DNA of 28,442 nt from positions 893 through 29,334 of the forward strand of contig JAIPMN010001035.1 in NCBI GenBank assembly GCA_020650975.1, given 5' to 3'. The position numbers and the translations under genes were made by a program. This document shows, in pieces, positions 9,914 to 20,704 of this stretch. Each line of letters begins with the position of its first letter. The first letter of the stretch is position 1. The notes under the pieces were generated by a model, which did no database searches, was not told the origin of the DNA, and was given only the letters and a program-made list of their open reading frames with translations. The DNA is from Apostichopus californicus. Its lineage: Eukaryota; Echinodermata; Holothuroidea; Aspidochirotida; Stichopodidae.

Positions 9914-11379
9914 ATTCTTTTGGTTCTATAGGACACCATTCGGGAATAATTTATGGCAAATTGCTCTGCAAATGGAATGATGTGTAAAGGTTCCCGTATA
10001 AAGACCTTCAATATGTGCAGTATGTTAACTGTTAATTTAAGTTCAAATAAAACTCATTAACCTCAAAATGTGAACGTTAAATTTTCTCTGTTCTTGCATT
10101 CTGTCTATCTTATAATAAGTGCAGTAAGCTCTCCTTTAACGCATTTAATCCTTCTTGAAACATAATGATCTGAAAGTCATAGATATGGTAAAACTGTATA
10201 GTAGTATTATTCCAATTTACCAAACGATGGAAGGGTCATCATATTCTAAAGGAAATATTAAGATGACGACGCATTGCTCATCAAAAACCAAATTAGATAG
10301 GGAGAGAGAGAGAAATATGAAGTCATCACATTTTTCGTAGAAAGGGATCTCAAGTCTGGAGAAGTGATTAAATTAGGAATAAACGAGCACAGGTTGACGG
10401 AATATCACACTTTGTATGCAGGATTGTATTGGTGCAATACATTGTAGGAAAACTTGAGGCAGCTGGCTTTACCAACAACGTTGCCCAATGCAGATTGTAA
10501 GATGTCTCATGTCTGTCTGTGTGTGTGTGTTTGTGTCTCAGCAGTTAGGAGGTTTAATTACATTCTCAGAGTTACTGTACTGTACTGTGCAGAGTAATAA
10601 TTTAGTGTAAAAATTTTGCATATCAGGTTTGAAAATTCTGAACTTTGTCTCATTATATAACACTATGGTTCCTTGTTACAAAAAAAACTGCTATGTATAT
10701 ACATTTTTGCAATTTGTCCATTTTGCAATCTAGCATTTTTGCGATGTGATAACGGATACATTATTCACTGCTGTGTAGTACAGTGTGTCCAAATACTTGA
10801 TGTACGGTATTAGTGTGAAACAGTACATACAGTGTTATCTAGATCTATTCATTTTTATTTTATAAAGGATTTTATTACATTTCTGTAGTTAACAGCTTTT
10901 TCATTAACTCAAACTTGTACTGTAATAGTGTGTCTTTTCAATCAGGCTCACATTTAAAAGAAAATGTTGGTACGATTTTGCTGAATGCAAAAGTACATCA
11001 ACTTTGCCCTCAAACACGCAACTTGGAAAGAGCTGTAAGAAGATACAGTAGATGGGTACCCACCTGCATAGCAGGGGAGTAATATGAAACTGTGAACCTC
11101 AAAATAGTGGAAGCATGAGTTTCAGTTAGTTCAACACCATACAGCTTGTACCTAGGTGTGACAAAACATTGACTGCATGCCTCTCTTGCACCTTCCCATC
11201 TACCTAGCCTAATAACTGGTAGGCTTTTAGCAGTGCACCCCCTTGACCCTCCTCCGGGTCATCACCCATCACCTCCTCCTTCCGAATCTAACATTCGCGA
11301 AGTTTGGAAGCCTATCCTGGTGATATCCCGTTTTCGGAGTGTGTTTGGCTTTTATCATCTGAAGAGAAGTTTCTCAACC

Positions 11380-11393
11380 CCCCCCCCCCCCCC
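11380..11393. repeat. Poly-C run
   Basis: One of several C-homopolymer runs in the window (also 1-19, 13838-13850, about 14582-14609, 24676-24690). Lengths may be unreliable in assemblies. Confidence 0.8.
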
Positions 11394-12382
11394 ATTTCGA
11401 CTGCTGCATATTATTTGTTGACTTTTACATGTGTTTATCTTATAAGGCAAGAAGATACACCAAATAAACTTGTTATCGCCGAATAGAATAATGGCCTCGG
11501 ACTTCAAAAATTGATATATACTGATTAAAATGTTATGGTGAAAACTGTGAAATCGTGATATTATTGACATCACTACATGTATTAAATCATTCTTTTTCCT
11601 TTTGATATCGTTTCTAAAAGGATTCAATTATTTTAAAGGTTGCAATAGAATGCTGATCTAGCTGTAAGCTATACCCACATATTCTACACTGTGAAAGTTA
11701 CATTGACAAAGGCTTGAAGTTCTGCAATGGCCTCTGCATTCAATCTTGTCTTGAAAATACCCCAGTGGGCCGATCAAATCATGAGGGCAAAATAAATGTT
11801 GATTTCTATCAAGATTTTCTTTCAAGAGAAAAATCAGTTGCATAATTTCCCAAAACAGACTGATTTTGCAAAAGATGAAAATTGTGAAGCCTTAGCTATT
11901 GCATGCTATTAAGTAAGGAGAAATGATCTATTATTTAAGTTGTTTTGAATTTTTGATAGTTAGAGATTTTGAAGACTACCTACTGTACAGTATGAGAGAG
12001 AGAGGATATGTGTCGTTAAATAATGAAGAGACCACCACATATCTGTTGCTAATCTAATTTCAACATCACCACTAGAGGAAGGGAGCTTGATTTACGGTAA
12101 AGTTGGATATCTGATGCATTCCCGATACAGCGTTACCTTGTCGTACTTTGTATCATACATTGACGAAGCAGAGCTTTTAACTGTAGTCAGAATTGCAAGG
12201 TCAACATCTAAGACTGTTGTAGAAGGCAGCATATTGTTTCATGTGGAGTGAAGATTGCCGCCTTAATATAAAGTCTTTAACAATGTTACCTTCTTTGTTC
12301 ATGTCATTGATTTACTTCCGTCCTCTCTTTACCTATCTATGCACTCCATTCTACCCAGCTTATGCTTATTGGTAACAGTTTT

Positions 12383-12472
12383 AGCATAGCACTCCCATCC
12401 CACTCTACATCCCACATCCCATCCCATTGACCACCCACTTTATAGAGTCATTGGTCTTTTCCCCTCCCTTAA
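12383..12472. repeat. Left copy of a ~90-bp direct duplication flanking a MITE
   Basis: From AGCATAGCACTCCCATCCCA to TCTTTTCCCCTCCCTTAA. It matches 12847-12937 with about five differences, including one extra C on the right. The left copy ends exactly in the TTAA used by the MITE. Confidence 0.9.
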
Positions 12473-12847
12473 AGGCATTGAAGACTCGCCCCAAACCATG
12501 TGCGGCCATCTGAACAAGTTAACTTTCTATTGCTAGCAAATGACGTTTTGTTCGTGTCGCTACAAAATGCAGATAGTAATGAAACGTGATACCTTGTTAT
12601 CTTTAGCTGGACCTGAGATATGTCCATCGCTGTATTGTTTGTACACTGTGTTGTGGGTATTGACCGCAGCTGTTTGTACTGACTGTACACTAGTGTCTAA
12701 TTACCGATGGTATCAACTAGCAAGCTGATTGTGAGTATTTTCTGGGATCAATGTTGGTGTCTAACACTTTTGTTAGACCTCATTCGAAACTACGCCAGAT
12801 TACCGGCATTAGTTGTTTCTTTTTGCGCGAGTCTTCACACCCTTTAA
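12469..12847. mobile_element. TTAA-flanked MITE, copy 1 (piggyBac-type target site)
   Basis: The body 12473-12843 (371 bp) is bounded by TTAA at 12469-12472 and 12844-12847. The left end AGGCATTGAAGACTCGC and the complement of the right end (AGGGTGTGAAGACTCGC) form a terminal inverted repeat of about 17 bp with three mismatches. A second copy lies at 27663-28017 in the same orientation, about 80-85% alike by eye. TTAA duplication is the signature of piggyBac-superfamily transposons. The element has no transposase, so it would be non-autonomous. Short open frames inside (12540-12728 + and 12469-12690 -) are chance. Confidence 0.8.
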
Positions 12848-12937
12848 GCATAGCACTCCCATCCCACTCTACACCCCACATCCCATCCCATTGACCCACC
12901 CACTTTATAGAGTCATTGGTCTTTTCGTCTCCCTGAA
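12847..12937. repeat. Right copy of the ~90-bp direct duplication
   Basis: From AGCATAGCACTCCCATCCCA to TCTTTTCGTCTCCCTGAA; the counterpart of 12383-12472. It begins within the right-hand TTAA of the MITE, so the MITE occupies the exact junction between copies. Confidence 0.9.
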
Positions 12938-13412
12938 ATCTACCATTCTGAAGGTTACAGTTTGTACTCTAACCGAGATTTTCGTCTGCTTGGATCCTGT
13001 CCAATTTATAACACGCACTGACTTCCCTGGTATATACTGTACAGTACATACTGTATGCATTAATCCTCTAACGCTACGCTCAAATTGGTCAAGTCAGTAT
13101 AAAGTGTGTGGTTGACAACTTCCGAAAACAGGTAAAGTGGTTTGGGGGATTTTACCTCATTCTGGATTCTGAATTCTGAATACGGAAGAATTCTGAATTA
13201 GTTTCCTGTCACTTGCTGTGCTTCATGCGACTCACGAGTAGCCTTTCTTTTGAAGTTGCCACATCGTTTTTGGAAGAGTACTGTATTCAATGTGTATATA
13301 CTGCCACAAGAAAAGGCCATATATAAAGTGTATTGAATAATGTAGTGTGCTGTATTCGTACAGTAACTGGTATTAACATAATTTTAGTATCATAAGGACA
13401 CACTGTATTACC

Positions 13413-13472
13413 ACTATTACCCACCTGTGACACACTATTACCCACCTGTGACATACTATTACCCACCTGTGA
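13413..13472. repeat. 21-bp tandem repeat, just under 3 units
   Basis: Units ACTATTACCCACCTGTGACA(C/T) start at 13413, 13434 and 13455 and are nearly identical. Each holds the E-box-like hexamer CACCTG. On the minus strand it encodes a seven-residue repeat (SQVGNSx) in a 139-codon open frame that I do not accept as a gene. Confidence 0.9.
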
Positions 13473-14228
13473 GGTTATGTCTGTACTGTACAGTGAATAG
13501 TTTTGCTTTCTCAATCTGCCATTTAAATGGTTGGGGTTATTAAATGTACTGTACTCGATAAATGCTTCCCAGAATTTAAATGCCTTCAAATTGCTAAATG
13601 TTTGCAATGGCAATTGAGTATTTTTTTGTGGCAGGTTCATTTGCAATATGATTCTTGTTTCCAGGATTATTTCCACACTGGTTGAATAATTGTATTTTAA
13701 TGTCATCCAGATTAATTCCAGTATTTTACAGAGTTTTGATCATCAGTTTTACCCCCAAAAATATACTAAAAGCCAAATAATCGTCATTCATGCTCACACA
13801 TCAAAACCGTTTTTACAGCCACGTTTGAAGTTTCCCACCCCCCCCCCCCCATATTCAGTGGACATTTTTGCTTTTTAATCTTCACTTTTACCCTCGTCCC
13901 TGTCAGCGAGTTCTTGAATTGAACCAAGAGTGTTCAAGAAGAAAGTCCATTTGAAAAGTTCAAAAGCAATCTTAAGCTTTCTAATATCAGCCACAACACT
14001 CATGACTTTTTAAGCACATTTGAATTTAAAGCATGCGTGAAGTGTCTGTCAGTTTAGGGTGTCTTGATTGACGGGCAGTGGCCTCCTTATCTTACTTTCA
14101 TCTGCTGACATATATGCTAGAGTGATCTGACCTTTACGCTAATAGTCATTGTTTGCATAATTGACCAATCATCACCGGCAGAGATCTCAGTAAAACACGT
14201 CATAGGCATTCTCATGCAGTGTAATAGT

Positions 14229-14262
14229 ATGGAAGTAAAGGCTAATTACTGATTACTTCCAT
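14229..14262. repeat. Small perfect inverted repeat (10-bp arms, 14-nt loop)
   Basis: ATGGAAGTAA at 14229 and TTACTTCCAT ending at 14262 are exact complements. It is a short hairpin in intronic DNA with no clear function. Confidence 0.6.
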
Positions 14263-17200
14263 GGTTTATGGCATGTGACCATGTTGTTTTCTTTGTTTAT
14301 CACAGCAATCTAGAAATGGCTGGTTTTATGCAGAGGTTTCCCTATCTCTGTCTGGGATGTGACTTACTTTAACAGTGTATGATATTTGAAGTTTTTAACT
14401 TCACTCCACACTTACCTGTCTCCTCACAACAAATGTACATTCACTCTACCATATCCTGGTAACCTTTCTGGAAATTACCGCCCTCTGGAACGTGACATCA
14501 CACAGACACTGTATTAGATAATGGAAGTGTTATCGTGTCAATGAAGCACTGCCATCCAGTATCATGTTTAGAATTAAAATCACCCCCCCACCACCCCCAC
14601 CCCCCCACCCGAAGATGGTGGACAGCTTTCAGTTTGAACCCCACAACCTTTATGACTTAAAAGCTTGAGTTCTTAGCTCAGTTATTCACTGGTAATATAG
14701 AACATGAATAACAGTGTAAGAAATACGAGAACTTAGTTTTACTGTAATGTAGTTACTTAAATTAGATACTTTAATTACTGTACAGTCAGTATTATACTTT
14801 GACAGTGTGCTGTTAAAACGGGCTACATGTTGATCCACTTCTATGAATCTACGAAAACATTGTGTCATCTTTTACAGCTTCACAAAAAAAACACAAAGTG
14901 TCGCAAAACGTTGCAAAGTGTCCTAAACTGTCGGCTGGAAAAAAAATGTTTGTTAACATTAAAAATATCAGTACTACTCCCAAACACAACCCAAGTAAAA
15001 ATTTATAACAGTGGAACTTGAATAATAGGTTGTGGTTTTCTCTCTGTGGTTGAACTGTATGGTGTAGATACACTTGTGTGCACAATGTATTGATTGGTTA
15101 CACCTACTGTACTGTAACCTGTTGCCTCTATATAAAGAACACCTTTATAAAAGAAACGTATATTTGACATTTGATGCCACACTGCACCCCAACCTCAAAG
15201 AATGACCCTTATGTCATTACCATGAGTATTCACAACTAAATATTTTGGATAACCTCAGGGCTTTGTTTCACACACAAAAGTATAGATCAAAACTACAGTA
15301 TGAAATGTTTTCCCGCGTAACGTATTGAGGGCGGTATTGAAGAATTTAGCATGCATAGACTCTGGATGTGTGACCTGATTAATTCACTTTTTCGGCTTTG
15401 AGTACAACGTTTCTGTATGCTGCCGTGGTGGATGAATTTAACCGTAACAGTAGTTACCGACTTCACGTTCCACGTTGTAATCCTTGCTTACTTTGCAATC
15501 CGCAGTCTCTCTCACAATATTGCACGGTCGGTAAGACTGACACAGGAAAATACCCAAGGGCCATCACAAACTGAGAGAACATACATTATAACACCTGACT
15601 ATGTCATATTTCAAGTTGTGATGTATTGTTTTCTGCTGTTAAGGCTAGTTCGTCATCCCTTACGACCATGTAGCCTTACAAGTTGTTGGAGTAAACTGGC
15701 CTCAAAATCTTATTTCTTGAATATATATTGTATGTTTACATAAATCATATTTCCCATGGTGCTAGCAAATGTTGTGAATCTTTAATATTTAAGAGCCCTG
15801 GAAACTTCTTGGAGCGCACGCAGTATGAATTATGTGTAATTTAAACCCTGGGATAAATCCAGAATATTCATTAATGTTAGCAATTACATCCATTTGGAAT
15901 ATTAAAGTATATACATATATATATGGCTCTAAGTTGTTCGTTGGGACTGGTCTTGCTTGTACTAGTCACTCTTAAATGTTAATTTTTGGGAAATGATCTC
16001 GAAAGAGGTATGCAGCAGTTTTCATTAGTTGTTATTGAAACTTGGTCGATGTTGTGTAGGTTTATACGTCTGTATGTATATGTTCGGGATGGGTACATAT
16101 TGACATCAAATGTCAATTTGATGGGTACATACATACTTAAATCAAATGTATTGTCAATGCTTGCAAGAAGTTTAACATCGAAGCAATCTTTAAAGAATAC
16201 CAGTACCATTCTATAAAAATTGTGTGTTTACTTGCATCAAATCAAAAATATGTAGTAATACTTTACATATACCATGTAAGCTCCACTCCTCCACTCCCAT
16301 TACAATAACATTTGGTGATTTTAACCAGCTTTAAGGTACACACAGCAATGAGGTCCATACTCATTGCTCCTCAGCCAATCAAACCAAAACTGCACAGTTG
16401 GTCACATTAGCTAAGTTAACATGATAATCCATTTAAATTTTTTATTTTTATTTTATTTTTTATATGACTTATAATATAATAATAAATGCATCATCTGCCC
16501 CCAACTTAATGAAATAATATAGAATCCCAAGTTTATAGTATTCCTTATTAATTAATTAATGTTTGTCTTCAAAGTTTCTCTGTACCATAACTAGAAACTT
16601 CCTTTCCACACTCAAATACAGTACGTAGATGTATCTACACACTCACAAGACAATGTGTGTCCCCGAGAAATTAAAATTAATTCATGGCTGATTCTAAAGT
16701 CAAGACGTTTGCAACACATGCCACACGATGTGAGAGTCTAACCAAAATCTATTCCTCAAGTTTGTTCAAAGTGGAACGTGCTGAAATGTCCTACTTTTGT
16801 TTCAGTTATTATGTTTGGTTATTCCTTAGGAACTGATCTTGCTATAAAGCAATTGATCCAGAGATCCACTGGTCAGCTTTAGTGCACAGCAGGCTAAAAT
16901 AATATATATATAGTGAAAATGAAAACAGACGGAGATGTTAGTTGTAATAACACGAACATGTTCATAGTCGGCCTTTAATCTTTTTACAAAGTATGTCAAT
17001 TGGTGAAATGTCAAAATGACCTTTAAGGAAGAGGCAAACAATGACATGTAATTCTAAAGGTAAAATAGTACTATCTTATGCATACATAAGGAAACTAAAA
17101 TATGTTAATTGTTCTCAATGAATCATTGCCTAGTTGCATTGTATTTGTACCGTTTAGAATCAGGGCAGCATTAATGAAGTCTGTAATAAAACTCCCCCAT

Positions 17201-17421
17201 CTGTCGGCTACAGTTGTACATTATTTTCTGGCAGATTTGTGTGCATGTTTTAACTATGTTTGAATGTGATAACTGGCCACATGTAAACTTACAAGGATTT
17301 CTTCACATTGCTTTTGTTAACGATAATAATCTGTACTGAAGATGTTGTATGATTACTCAGTGTTAAGCATCAAGGGAAGTAAGAAGTTAGGTTAAAAGCA
17401 AAATGTTTCTAATTTGTTCTC

Positions 17422-17612
17422 ATGTTCTCCTTCCTGATGTATAAACACAAGCATCCATACCTGACATACTGAGAGATGGAAAATTATATAAATGGACAAT
17501 TAGTTTGTAAGCTTCAAACCTCAATGTTCTCCTTCCTGATGTTTAAACACAAGCATCCAAACAGATTTATACTGCTGAGAGATGGACAGAATCATATACA
17601 CGGACAATTTTT
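17422..17612. repeat. Tandem duplication of a ~102-bp unit
   Basis: ATGTTCTCCTTCCTGATGTA at 17422 recurs as ATGTTCTCCTTCCTGATGTT at 17524. Both are followed by AAACACAAGCATCCA, then CTGAGAGATGGA, then GGACAATT. The second unit differs by substitutions and a small insertion near 17560. Confidence 0.85.
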
Positions 17613-18084
17613 AAATTGACACTAGTATACGGTGCAGTCCTTTTAAAGTGAAGAAATATTGTATTCTGTGCCTATGACTTAGAGCTCCGTCCCTTTAACT
17701 TATAAAGCCAGCTTATATGTCAACTTGATGACTTGATTGCAGCTATTATTGTGTAATTGAGTCAAAACTGCTGCAATGTTAGTAGAACTACAGTAAGTTT
17801 AAAAATACCTCAAGGAAAATTTAAGTTGGCTCAATTAGGGAAAGCATAAAACATGGTTTGAGGTGAACAATAAAACATACCCTAACAATTTTTAATATTC
17901 CTGCATATAATTAACTTGTACTACAGTATTTATAATTAAACTTTACTAGCAATGCAATGTTCATCCCTGATACTACACATTACGGTATGAAAAATGCTCG
18001 GTCATGTTTGTATCACACGCTATTCTCGCTCAATTAATAACATTGAAATAATATCTCTGTCGTTTCGTACTCTACTCCCCACAG

Positions 18085-18313
18085 CATCGACAAAGCTTCC
18101 AAGATCTCCTCGCCGGTGTTGGTGATCCACGGCACTGAGGATGAAGTGATCGACTTCTCCCACGGGTTGGAGATGTACGAGAAGTGCCCCCACACTGTGG
18201 AACCGCTCTGGGTGGAGGGCGCCGGACACAACGACGTGGAGCTCTACGGGCAGTACCTGGAACGTCTGAAAAATTTCATCACAACTGAAATACCTCCTCC
18301 TCGACCTGTATGA
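18085..18313 (+). CDS. ABHD17: ABHD17-family alpha/beta hydrolase, coding exon 2 of 2 (C-terminus)
   Basis: This exon completes codon 216 (Ser) and encodes residues 217-291, stopping at TGA 18311-18313. It carries the other two catalytic residues: Asp235 in [13 protein letters not shown] and His264 in [20 protein letters not shown]; both motifs are nearly identical to the vertebrate family. The C-terminus ends [10 protein letters not shown], a short proline-rich tail a few residues longer than I expect for ABHD17B. The exon is clearly GC-rich with C/G-ending codons, unlike the AT-rich DNA on both sides and more so than exon 1. It follows a strong acceptor (CTACTCCCCACAG). The two minus-strand frames opposite it (18020-18231) are shadows caused by this codon bias. 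Confidence 0.97.
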
Positions 18314-18697
18314 TGGGATAATTCCTCAACGGGAGGGGTAAGATTAAAGAGTGGTAAAAAAAGAAAAAAAATAGGTGATCTTTGTGACGTTGGTGATAGT
18401 GTAATCGAATAACAAACGATTAAGTATACAATAATTTATCTGATAACCTCCAGGAGCAAATGCTCAGATGAGACTGAAGGGGTTAAAGTTTTCCTTCTTC
18501 TTCTTTTTCTTTTTCTTTTTTAACATCTTTTCAAACTATTTCTGTGTTTGACCTAATTTAAGCACAGAATCTTGAAGGTTTTACAAACTTGCAACTCTTA
18601 TGATAATTTGTATTAATCGTGTAATGTGTGGTTCTATTCTTTGGCAAGACATTGCATGAGACTTGTAAACGTCATGTCAAAAAACAACGTGGAAAAA
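18314..18697 (+). other. Proximal 3' UTR of the ABHD17-like gene
   Basis: AT-rich noncoding sequence directly after the stop, with an A-rich stretch (18353-18371) and a CTT-rich tract (18492-18520). I find no AATAAA here; the first candidates are ATTAAA at 18699 and AATAAA at 19030, both inside the next element. How far the transcript runs is not decidable from sequence. Confidence 0.5.
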
Positions 18698-19060
18698 CAT
18701 TAAAACCTGGATTATCTGGTCACATCCGTACCCCGAGTTTGTTCGGATATGAGTAAAGATCGTGACAGACCAGTTTTCTATACCATAGCGTATTAGTGTG
18801 CTGTATATAGGTACTGTACAATACATACAGTATATAACAGTGCTGTGAAATGCTTTGACATTTACTCTTCATTGGAGTCTTGTCACTTTTTCTTCTTGTC
18901 TTTGCGCAAACCGCCCAAACATGTTGAAAACTTGCAGCATGATACACGTTCAGTAAGTATTATACAGTTACTTATGGATGGATGAGGGATCAGGCTTATC
19001 CAGGGTCAGATTTAATCCAGGATCAGGATAATAAAAGGTTGGATAATCCAGGTTTTACTG
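18698..19060. mobile_element. pogo/Tigger-like MITE, 363 bp
   Basis: The left end CATTAAAACCTGGATTATC (18698-18716) and the complement of the right end (19042-19060, CAGTAAAACCTGGATTATC) match at 18 of 19 positions. TA follows on the right (19061-19062), fitting the TA target of Tc1/mariner-pogo elements; the left TA is not intact. TIRs of the type CAGTAAAACCT-GGATTATCC resemble pogo/Tigger ends. Subterminal TCCAGG and GATCAGG motifs repeat in the right half. There is no transposase ORF. It contains ATTAAA (18699) and AATAAA (19030) on the + strand. Confidence 0.7.
19030..19035 (+). terminator. Candidate polyadenylation signal AATAAA
   Basis: First AATAAA after the ABHD17 stop codon, 717 nt downstream, lying inside the pogo-like MITE. 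Further AATAAA hexamers occur at 20595, 22234, 22742 and 27144, so the true 3' end could be elsewhere. Confidence 0.3.
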
Positions 19061-20359
19061 TAGAACGAATTTACATTAGACATCTCTTGAGGTTTCGGTT
19101 CAGAGTTTGTCATTTTATCATTTCTTTTTATTTGTTGTTTTCGATACCATTTCAGTTTAGCAGGTAAAATGTCTTAATAGAAAATGCTATGTTCTTTTTG
19201 GTATCAATGCAATTGTCCCACAATGGGTACAAAAAATCGGATGAAAAGGCGATAACTGTTGTAAGAATTTCATCGGAGGAAAGTGCAGTCTTCAAGATGC
19301 CAATTTTTATTATGAAATTGGCAGACATCTTCTCCCTTGACTGAATAATGAATTTGTTTTTTTCCATGGTTCATCTGATGAGAAATTCTTCAAGGCAGAC
19401 TTTTTTTTTTCCCTTGATTATTTTAATGAGTAAATTTAAATTGTCTCTGTCTTGTATGGGAATATTAATTGCAGACAAAATGATGGATATTTGCATCTGT
19501 CAACAATCTAAACTGTGTTTAAAATATATACTGCAATTTTTCTGCGTACTAGTTACTTGTTTGCCAGTTCATTCTATAACTATAAAACAGTGTGTTATTC
19601 TGTAACGTTACTGTACTACAGGCAGTGCATCAATGTTTATCTTTCTTTTTTTTTTGTCAAGTGAAGTTGGCAAGAATTTTAGCTCCAAAATAATATGTCT
19701 CCACTTATTAACTTAAATTATTGGCATTTTCAGGATTCTTTTTTTTTTTAAATATATGTTTCTCCCTAGCAACAACCCCTCCCCACCCCCTTAACAACCA
19801 CTTTTCCACAGGAAAACTCAAAGGTTATTCCTAATAATATCACAAGGTTTTACTCACTTCAGACTGATTGGTTTCTTACATGCCTTTTTGCTGTACATAG
19901 GAAACCTTAAGAAAGCCTCAAAAATAATGGCATAAAATTTTGGTTGAATGGTAAATGAATGGTGTGCACACCCTTAAAGTGCATTGAAAATACTGCTGTA
20001 TAAAATCTGTTTTATGTGGGCAATATTAAACCCTTGGCTATTATTGTTCAGTAGAATAAGTTATTGCTTGCTCATACAAATCTAGCATTTCATTGTATCG
20101 AGTTGCAGTGTTTTTCAGTCTTTCAAGAAGATTGTTACTATCAATGTTTTACAGTTATTACCTGACTTATGCTGATGCTGGTACCAGCCGCACCCCCCCC
20201 CACCCACCCACACACAAGAGAAGAAGAAGAAGAATGTAAAAAATATCTCTTTGGAATATATTGTTGCAAGTACCTCTTAATGCTATATATAGGTATTGTA
20301 AACTAATAATGTGATCTAACCAGGAGCTTGTTATTAACTGCCACTGTCTCAGTATATAT

Positions 20360-20521
20360 CAGGCATTAGCTTTTTCCGCGAATTCGCGGAATATCCGTGA
20401 TTTCTTTTCTACCTCGAGGACAAAAACTATTATCCTAACACACTGTAGCATATGCAAACTGGAGCCTATACCGCACCTTTTGCAAAGTTCTGTGATTTTT
20501 TTTACCCCAGGCTCATCCCTG
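20360..20521. mobile_element. hAT-like small element, 162 bp
   Basis: CAGGCATTAGC at 20360 and the complement of the right end ending at 20521 (CAGGGATGAGC) form an 11-bp terminal inverted repeat with two mismatches; similarity continues outward into ATATAT on both sides. CAGGG-type ends are common in hAT elements, which make 8-bp target duplications; here the flanks (GTATATAT and ATATATCA) are only roughly alike. Inside is the perfect 18-bp palindrome at 20374-20391. No ORF. Confidence 0.45.
20374..20391. repeat. Perfect 18-bp CpG-rich palindrome
   Basis: TTCCGCGAATTCGCGGAA is its own complement and carries four CpGs in an AT-rich region. It lies near the left end of the hAT-like element, where it could be a subterminal feature. 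Confidence 0.85.
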
Positions 20522-20630
20522 ATATATCATAAGTAAACATGAAATGAGGTTAATGTTAATGATCAGAAACCACATGTGGATGTGGAGGAAGACCAATAAA
20601 CTTATAATTAATGTCACATTGGGCAGCAGT

Positions 20631-20704
20631 CAAGTGACATGTCAATCCAGTTTATATCTAGTACTCTTTAGTACTAGATATAAACTGGATTGAAATGTCA
20701 CTTG
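20631..20704. repeat. Near-perfect 74-nt hairpin (34-bp arms, 6-nt loop)
   Basis: Left arm 20631-20664 and right arm 20671-20704 are complementary at 33 of 34 positions, with loop TCTTTA. The single mismatch is G20641 against A20694. Such arms could be a recent fold-back insertion or, if transcribed, a small-RNA precursor; the loop is short for a typical microRNA hairpin. It lies downstream of ABHD17, possibly in its 3' UTR. Confidence 0.85.

Larger units (their letters stand above)
1634..18084 (+). other. Single large intron of the ABHD17-like gene (16,451 nt)
   Basis: The donor GTAAGT at 1634 and the acceptor TCTACTCCCCACAG ending at 18084 are both canonical, and the acceptor has a good pyrimidine tract. 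Joining them rebuilds codon 216 as AGC (Ser) and gives FDPFPS-IDKASK, which runs without a gap through the conserved family sequence, so no missing exon is needed. The stretches 1634-4080, 4870-5700, 5830-6420, 6600-7340, 9930-12380, 12940-13400, 13480-14220, 14270-17420 and 17620-18084 hold only AT-rich sequence with scattered short repeats; I see no gene in them. The other parts are listed as separate repeats. Confidence 0.93.

Noticed and set aside
13413..13472. CRISPR-like array
   Set aside because: Units are directly contiguous with no spacers and the genome is animal; it is a simple tandem repeat.
13287..13706. 139-codon minus-strand frame with an SQVGNSx repeat
   Set aside because: The repeat is the translation of the 21-bp tandem repeat; the rest is AT-rich-type sequence with no domain and no splice or start context.
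14280..14374. Acceptor-like TTTGTTTATCACAG followed by a short frame MAGFMQRFPYLCLGCDLL
   Set aside because: Only 18 codons before a stop, and the ABHD17 protein is continuous without it.
15417..15743. 108-codon frame with hydrophobic segments
   Set aside because: No recognisable domain and composition like random AT-rich translation; hydrophobicity follows from T-rich codons.
16092..16113. CATCAAAT-GTCA-ATTTGATG inverted repeat
   Set aside because: Only 8-bp arms in AT-rich DNA; expected by chance in a window of this size.
18020..18231. Two minus-strand open frames opposite exon 2
   Set aside because: They arise from the C/G-ending codons of the real exon and show no family features.
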